Made by a program: the position numbers and the translations under genes. The notes below the pieces were generated by a model, which was not told the origin of the DNA, did no database searches, and worked only from the letters and a program-made list of their open reading frames with translations. A DNA stretch of 64,000 nt, from assembly GCA_018257865.1 (NCBI GenBank), contig JAEUBA010000040.1:186001-250000 (forward strand), written 5' to 3'. Numbering within the stretch: position 1 is the first letter of the stretch; the number at the start of each line of letters is the position of its first letter. Of this stretch, positions 56,318-64,000 are shown piece after piece. This DNA comes from Stereocaulon alpinum. Taxonomy: Eukaryota > Ascomycota > Lecanoromycetes > Lecanorales > Stereocaulaceae.

Positions 56318-59300
56318 ATGGCTGACCTCAATGTAGATCCTCAGAAGAAATTCCACCTCGCAACCGAGCTGAGAGACAATATCGACCTTTTCTGCCAAGG
56401 ATCTAATTATGCCATATTTCTCAAGAAACTTTGGCCGGTCTTTCAGAAGATGCTTGAGGGGCCCCCTGCGTTCATGAGCGTGTCGCTGGAGCATGTAAGA
56501 CCGTTCAGGTTTTGTCCTCGAGCTAGCGACATGCTGATCCCGACTGACAGAAACTCCGCAACTGTGTCCTCGAAATCCTTCACCGTCTGCCGATGAGCCA
56601 TAACGAAATTCTCAAGCCATATGCATCCATAATTGCGGATGTGTTAATGGGGTTGGTCCGTACGGAGAACGAGGATAACGCTATCCTATGCATGAAGACT
56701 ATAATGGATCTAGAGCGCCATCAACCGGAGGCAACTGTGGACAAGGTGCAACCCTTCTTGGATCTCATCCTTGAGATGTTTCAGGCAATGGAGCAGGTTG
56801 TGAAAGATACCTTCGATACACCCGTACAAGGATCGACAGGTACGACCCCGAGTAACCCCCAGGCATTTCAGTCTCCGCGACCAGGCTCGCCAGCCGCCTC
56901 TGTCGCTTCGGACCTAGGTCTTGAGCAGACAGCCAGGCAGCTCTTGCCAGGGATGAAGTCGTTCAAAGTCTTTGCTGAATGTCCCATCATCGTCGTCTCA
57001 CTTTTCCAGGCCCATCGCGGTGTCGTGCCGAATAATGTCAAGAGATTCGTCCCACATATCAAAGACGTACTTAAGCTCCAAGCGGGTCCGCAAGAACGTG
57101 CTCATGCCGAGGCTAAGCAACGAGGGGAGATTTTTACCGGGGTTTGCAAGGACATTAAGAATAGGGCAGCGTTCGGAGAGCTAATCACTGCGCAAGTTAA
57201 GATGATGAGCTTCTTGGCCTACCTTCTCAGGGTCTATGTTCAACAGCTCCAGGACTTTCTTCCAATTCTGCCTGATATTGTTATACGGCTCCTGCGAGAT
57301 TGTCCGAGCGAAAAGTCCTCTACGAGGAAGGAGCTTTTAGTCGCAATACGACATACAATCAACTTTAATTTTCGCAAGATCTTCCTCGAGAAGCTGGATG
57401 ACCTTCTGGACGAACGGACCTTGATTGGCGATGGCCTCACAGTCTACGAATCAATGCGACCTCTCGCCTATAGCTTGCTTGCCGACCTCATCCACCACAT
57501 TCGAGAGTCGTTGTCACGGGATCAAATTCGGAAGACTGTCAACGTCTTCTCCAAGAACCTGCACGACAGCTTTCCGGGTACAAGTTTCCAGACAATGAGT
57601 GCCAAACTCCTTCTCAACCTGGCGGACAGTATCGCGAACATACAAGACAAGAAAGATGCCCGCCATTTCCTCATCATGATCTTGAGTGCAATCGGAGACA
57701 AGTTCGCGGATATGAATCATCAGTACAAGAATTCCGTCAAGCTATCGAAGGACTGTGATTCCCAATCCATTGACGCGACACCGGAAGATCATCTGGCAGA
57801 TGCCAAGTCTCCGCCAGAGTGGGATGAGGTCGACATTTTCACAGCTACGCCCATCAAGATGTCAAACCCCAAGGACCGCGGCGCCAATCCTGTCGAAGAC
57901 AACAAATTCCTCTTCAAGAACCTTCTGACGGGGTTGAAAGGCATGTTCTACCAGCTCAAGGTCTGCAATCCAGACCCTCCACCAATCGATCAGCAGAACG
58001 CCCCTGCGAATTGGCAAGAGGTGTCGCACGGGTACAACGCAGAAGAAGTTCAAGTCATTAAGAAGCTCTTCCGTCAGGGTGCCTACGTGTTCCGATACTA
58101 CAACTTAGAGAAACCTTTCGCTGAAACAAACTACTCGTCCCCAGTAGAGTTCTTGACCAACAATTATGGAGTTCAAAGTGGCAAAGAAGAAAAAGATCTT
58201 CTCGAGACTTTCGCCACCGTGTTTCACAGCATCGATCCCGCAACGTTCCATGAGGTTTTTCACTCTGAGATACCGCTACTATACGACATGATGTTCGAGC
58301 ATCCTGCTCTACTCCACGTTCCGCAATTCTTCCTTGCTAGCGAGGCCACATCTCCAGCTTTCGCCGGAATGTTACTTCAATTTTTGATGGATCGTATAGG
58401 AGAAGTCGGTAGCTCAAACATCCACAAATCGTCAATCCTATTGAGGATGTTCAAGCTATCCTTCATGGCAGTAACTCTTTTCAATCAGCAGAACGAACAA
58501 GTCCTGCTTCCTCACGTCACTAAGATTGTCACGCAATCGATCCAGCTTTCCACCTCGGCTGAGGAACCCATGAACTATTTCTATCTTCTGCGATCATTGT
58601 TCAGAAGTATTGGCGGTGGGAGATTCGAGCTCCTCTACAAAGAGATCTTACCATTGCTGGAGATGCTGCTTGAGGTCTTGAACAACCTTCTGATGGCCGC
58701 CCGAAAACCGCAAGAACGCGACCTTTACGTGGAACTCTGCTTAACCGTGCCAGCTCGACTCAGCAACCTGTTGCCACATCTGAGCTATCTTATGCGTCCA
58801 CTCGTTGTGGCCCTCCGAGCCGGCTCAGAGCTCGTTGGTCAAGGGCTACGGACCTTGGAGCTGTGCGTGGATAACCTCACCGCGGAGTATCTGGACCCGA
58901 TCATGGCACCTGTCATTGATGAGCTTTCGATGGCACTCTGGGATCATCTGAAGCCAAATCCATATAGTCATTTCCATTCTCATACCACGATGCGCATACT
59001 GGGCAAGCTTGGCGGCCGAAACCGGAAGTTCATAAACGGTCCTCCCAGTCTCAAGTTCCAAAACTTCGCCGACGACACCTGCAGCTTCGACATCAAACTT
59101 GAGGGTTCTACCAACGGCAATGGAAAACCTTTCCCGTCCGGTATCGGTATTGACCTTGCCATTGCGAGACTGTCAGAAATACCAAGATCACCAGCTTCAA
59201 AGAAGGCAGATCCTTATTACAAACAACAGGCTCTACGACTCATTGGTGCTCAGCTGAAAATACACATCGGATTTGACAAGCTTCCACATGACTTTGCGCA

Positions 59301-62300
59301 ATTGGTGCGACTGCAGGCCATGGATTTGCATGAAGCTAGATACGATAGCACACCAGAATTGCTGCAGATGGCCGATCGTGAAAAATCAATTCCCAAGCGA
59401 GACGCGCAACAAGAGACGTTGAAAACCCTTTTGAAAGCTTGCATGCTTGCGAAGACTATGCCAGAGCTTGAAGGCACAGCGACCGCTTTACTTACGGATG
59501 TTTGCCGTCATTTCACAGTTCTTGAGGTCGGAAAAGCTCTGGCTCAGAAAAAGCAGGAAAAGAAAGGCTTTGACGTCAAGTCTGGAGAAGGCCTCCTATG
59601 CCTAGACAGCCGAGTACTGGCGGATGCAATTGCTGAGCAACTGTCTTCCGATAAACCAGCTCTACGCGAAGCTGCAGAATTCTGCATCATGACCATGTAT
59701 GACGCTGCCACAATAATCTTTGGAAGTTCGCAAAGAGTGGATCGATTACTGTTTTTTACCCATCTGGCAAAACTTTTCACACATAAGTGCTACGAAGAAG
59801 ACTGGTATGTCAAGGCTGGAGGAGGTATCGGCATTAATGTTCTTGCAACGACGATTGAATTGGGTGACGCTTGGTTGACCGGCCGGCAGCTTGAATTCCT
59901 GCGTGCTCTCATGTATATCGTGAAGGATATGCCACTGGACTTACCTGCCCACACGCGGATACAGGCCCTCAAGACCATCGAGATCCTGATACGGAGGTGT
60001 AATAAGGGCGTTTCCAAAGACGACCTCATTCTCCCTCCGAATCTCAACGCTCCCTCGAACACTCCTACAAAACCGCTCATACAACTCTGCAGCCTATTCG
60101 TCCCTGAGCTTATGCACATGAACAAGAATGTCCGAGAAGCAGCTCGCAAAGCTCTTATCACCATTGCTCAAGTCATAGACGTTGAGGTCCATGAGCTTAT
60201 AAGTCCGGTCAAAGAAAGACTGCTACAGCCCATCTACATGAAACCGCTTAGGGCGCTCCCCTTCCCTATGCAGATTGGCTTCCTCGATGCGGTTGCGTAC
60301 TGCCTGGGATTGCATCGCAATCTGATCGAGTTCAACGATCCGCTGAATAGATTGTTGACTGAAGCAATGGCGTTGGCGGACGCAGAAGACGAGGCCCTGA
60401 TAGCTAAGCCACAGGAATACAAAAACGCAGAAGCTCTTGTGAGTCTCAAAGTGTCTTGTATCCGGCTTCTATCACTGGCTGTGAGCTTCCCCGACTTTGC
60501 AGGCCAGCAGCAGGCAACAAGCAGGAGTCGCATCATCTCCATATTCTTCAAGTCCCTCTACTCGACCAATACTGAGGTGATTGACGCCGCCAATCAAGGT
60601 TTGAAGGGCGTTCTTTCGCAGACAACCAAGTTGCCAAAAGATCTGCTGCAGAACGGTCTCCGTCCCATCCTCATGAACCTGCAGGATCCCAAAAAGCTCA
60701 CCGTTGCTGGGCTTGATGGGCTTTGCAGGCTTTTGGCGCTGCTTACTAATTATTTCAAGACTGAGATAGGGGAAAGACTTCTAGCGCACATGTCTGTCAT
60801 AGCAGATGGGCCAGTCCTTCAAAAGTCATCATTCTCATTGATTGAGCAGAATCCCCAGATGAAAATTGTTCTGGCCGCGCTGAATGTCTTCCATCTACTG
60901 CCATCGTCCGCGGCTGTCTTCATGAATGATTTGATCGAGCGAGTACTTGACCTTGAAAAGACTTTGCGAAGGACTCATTTCAGTCCGTTCCGGGAGCCGC
61001 TCCTCAAGTACATCAATCGATACCCAAAGGAGGCATGGGATTTCTTTCGTGAGAGGCTCTCTGATATGAAATACGGCCGATTCTTCGCTCAGCTGCTTCC
61101 TTCGCCTCGAAGCGGCCCATTGCGTGATGCGGTGATTGAAAGAATGGAGGGCCTAATGAAAGCGTCATTCGACCTTGAAGATTCCGAGAAGAAAGACGCT
61201 GCTTCCATCAATGCTATCCATACAATTTATTCTCTGTGCAGCACCAATTTCGCGTGGCTGGCTGACCAAGATGCCCTGCGCCAGACGCTGATGAGAGTGG
61301 GCAAGGAGCTCAACCATAAGAGGAAGCTGGACACCATACATCCGGAACTACGTCTTTGCGCCGACCAAGCCTCAGAACAGTTGATGTACATCTTTACGAG
61401 GATGCTGGAATTGGCTCCAAAGGACTTCGAATTCTTTTTTCAACTGATCGACGCTGTGACTTCGGAAGAAATTAAAGAGCAACCTTCGCTTTTTGCCTTC
61501 ATCTACGACCACATCATTTCGAGCGACTCTATCGAGTACTGGCGAAGCCTAATAATGCGCAGTCTCGATCTGTATAGCAATCGCGGGTCGTCTCAGAGGA
61601 CGAAAACCTTCGCATTCCGGAATCTTGTAAATCCTATCTTGGCCATGGATACCATGAGGGGACTATCCGAGGACCCGAACAAAGCTTCATCACGACGTCT
61701 TATTGACAAAAGCGTTGTAGAGGCAATTCACAACAGGATCTGGAAGCCTCAGCTAAATGATGTCACCGAAGAACACACTCAATCAGGAGCTGACCACTCT
61801 AGATTGGAATTGCTGCAGATGTCAGCTTTGCTTCTGAAATGGCATCATACTCTGGTCTCGGAGGCTCGCAAAGACATCATCAAGTTCGGTTGGACTTACA
61901 TTAAACTTGAAGACATCATCAACAAGCATGCATCATATGTCTTGGTCGGGTTTTTCATTGCCCAATTCGAGACCCCAGCTAAGATCATTCACCAAATCTA
62001 CCTAGCTTGTCTGAAAGCGCACCAGAATGAAGGCCGTGCTCTTGTTGTCCAGGCGCTAGACCTAATTGCTCCTGTCCTTCCAAAGCGCTTGAAGGAACAG
62101 AGTGATCCCAGGTATCCGATGTGGGCGAAGTGGCCGAAGCGAATACTATCAGAGGAGAGCTCGAATCTTCAGCAGCTTATCGGGATTTTTCAATTCATGG
62201 TCAGGCATCCTAGTCTCTTTTACGAGGCGCGGGAGAACTTTATTCCTACCATAATACCTTCCCTGGCCAAGATTGCCCAACTACCCAACCCCTCGAACGA

Positions 62301-64000
62301 ACATAAGAAACTAGTCCTCAACTTGATCCAGATGATTCTCGGGTGGGAAGAACGGCGCGTGCATGGAAATGAGCGTCCTCCATCTCAGCTATCCGACTCT
62401 TCACCGGCTAAGAGGCGGAAGCTTGAGCAATCTGATGGTGGTTCTGCGTCACCATCTGGAAGCTTGGGACCCAATTTCACGACAGAGCGGGCCGAATACG
62501 TGGTTCCAACAAACCTTCGAAGTATGCTAATCAAGTACCTCACGCAATTCATCAGTGTCCTACCCGAGCGTTACCCTGTGCCTAGCGTCAGATTAAGAGA
62601 CCTCCACTCGACAACTCCACAGATACCCCTGCCTCCGAACGAGATGTGCAAGAAAGCTGTTGGTCTTTTCCATGACCTGCTTTCCCCAGATTACTGGTCT
62701 GATCTAGACGTTGACTTGTTTCCCAGGATGTCAGAAATGATCCTGGCTTCAGAGAAGACTGATAAGGGTGATGAAAAGACAGCCACAAGCATTGTCAATA
62801 CCCTTCAGATCCTACGTGTTGTTCTGAACATGAAATCAGACCAGTGGGTGGTGGCGCAGCTTCCGCAGATACAAAAGTTGCTCGAAAAGCCAAGTCGTAT
62901 GGACAATCCAGAGATACAGGATTGCTTACATACGAGCAGCGATGAGCTAGACGGTAGAAGACGCCACATACGGCCTATGGTCCAGCGAATCTTGCAAGCC
63001 TTGCCAGAGGAGACAAGGGATGAAGATGATATGGAAATGGATACACCAGCCAAAGATTTCATGGGCTTTCTGTCGTCTGTTGCAACTACAACAATGAGCG
63101 ACAGCAATCTTGTTGCAAGCATCAATATATTTGAGACCATTGCACGGGTGAAGCCGAAGGAGATTGAAACGCACATCCCTCATGTCATGCGGGCTCTGCA
63201 ACAGAAGCTGGCAAAAGATCAGGTTGCGCAGCCAGTACTACCACCTGGTGTACATCCAGGAATGCGACCAGGAGACCAGCCAGGTCCTCTCGATGAAAGA
63301 GAAATGGAACTGTCTACACAATTGATCTTAAAGAGCATCTGGATCATATCCTCAAGGATGGCTACCCTTGGTGAGAACAGACGACCCTTCCTCAGCGTGC
63401 TGGCGTCATTGGTAGAACGGTCACAGAACACAAAGCTATGCGAGAGAATTTTGAAAATGGTGGAGACGTGGATCTTTGATTCTAGCGATCCATGGCCGAC
63501 TTTGAAAGAGAAGACTGCCGTCCTACACAAGATGCTACTTTTCGAAACGCGGCCGGACCCTACATTGTTGCACCAGTTCCTAGATTTGGTCATTCGCATC
63601 TACGAGGACCCGAAAATTACGCGGACCGAGCTTACAGTCAGACTCGAGCATGCTTTCTTGGTTGGTACGCGAGCCCAAGACGTCGACATGCGCAACCGTT
63701 TCATGAACATCTTCGACCGAAGTCTTACGCCAATCGCGAGCTCAAGACTGATCTACGTTCTGACTTCGCAGAATTGGGATACCCTGGCGGAGAGCTTCTG
63801 GCTAAGTCAGGCCATCCAATTAATATTTGGTGCTATCGACATGAGTACCAACATCCAATTGGATAAAGAAGACTTTAAGATGATGCCGCCTACACAACTA
63901 TTCGGAGCGTCAAGCAACGACTCACGGAAAGATGACCTGATGCTCGATGACAGATTTGAGGAATTCATGGCTCAGCACCGACGCTTCTATGCCGATCTCG
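56318..64000 (+). CDS. TRA1: Tra1, PIKK-like SAGA/NuA4 subunit, 3'-partial
   Basis: Exon 1 (56318-56494) joins in phase 0 over a 56-bp intron (GTAAGA, GACAG) to a frame open from 56551 to the window edge, giving about 2542 residues of an expected 3800-3900. The N-terminus (LRDNIDLFCQGSNYAIFLKK) and long HEAT/TPR solenoid match Tra1/TRRAP. Landmarks are RFVPHIKDVLKLQAGP, EILPLLEMLLEVLNNLL, HTTMRILGKLGGRNRKFING and FLEYL-like HEAT units. A short basic segment (SPAKRRKLEQ) near 62400 could act as a nuclear signal. The FAT and pseudokinase domains lie beyond the window. Tra1 is the activator-binding scaffold of the SAGA and NuA4 histone acetyltransferase complexes. Confidence 0.95.

Overview
This window looks like nuclear DNA of a filamentous ascomycete (Pezizomycotina). 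A dothideomycete is my best guess, from general protein character only. The grounds are short introns (mostly 45-90 bp) with fungal splice sites, and compact genes on both strands. The gene set is also typically fungal: GH17 glucanase, But2 domain, an NLR-type fungal N-terminal domain, BTB protein, and fungal orthologues of Tra1, Rts1, Tfc1, Fal1, Prp9, Yju2 and Cdc16. I saw no tRNA, rRNA, CRISPR or bacterial-type operon.

Left part (1-18800) holds less conserved genes: an unknown protein at the left edge, a small secreted cysteine-containing protein, two lineage-restricted acidic proteins, a SnoaL/NTF2-like protein, a multipass membrane protein, a large ATP-dependent DNA ligase-like protein, an unresolved small multi-exon gene, a secreted SGNH esterase, and a protein with the N-terminal domain of fungal NLR-like proteins. 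Between them lie two diverged copies of a dispersed repeat (one expanded into an 11-bp tandem array) and a roughly 110-bp inverted-repeat element.

Middle part (18800-36000) is a housekeeping block: Cdc16/Apc6 (anaphase-promoting complex), a BTB protein, the divergent pair FAL1 (eIF4A3-type helicase) and PRP9 (SF3a60), and mitochondrial-type sulfite oxidase. A broken or unresolved membrane-protein gene follows, then a disordered nuclear-type protein with a KEN-box-like motif.

The stretch 35600-44600 is gene-poor and decayed: a broken secreted-protein gene, simple repeats, and an MFS transporter gene with an in-frame stop beside an intact class I methyltransferase, possibly the remnant of a small metabolic cluster.

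Right part (44600-64000) returns to conserved genes: a GH17 glucanase spliced to a But2 domain, YJU2 (spliceosome), RTS1 (PP2A B56 subunit) divergent from TFC1 (TFIIIC), a broken NLR-type N-terminal domain, and the first two thirds of TRA1 (SAGA/NuA4), which runs off the right edge.

Exon structures were rebuilt by eye from splice signals, reading-phase continuity and recognisable family sequence. Several genes have coding terminal exons of only 20-28 bp that single-ORF views miss.
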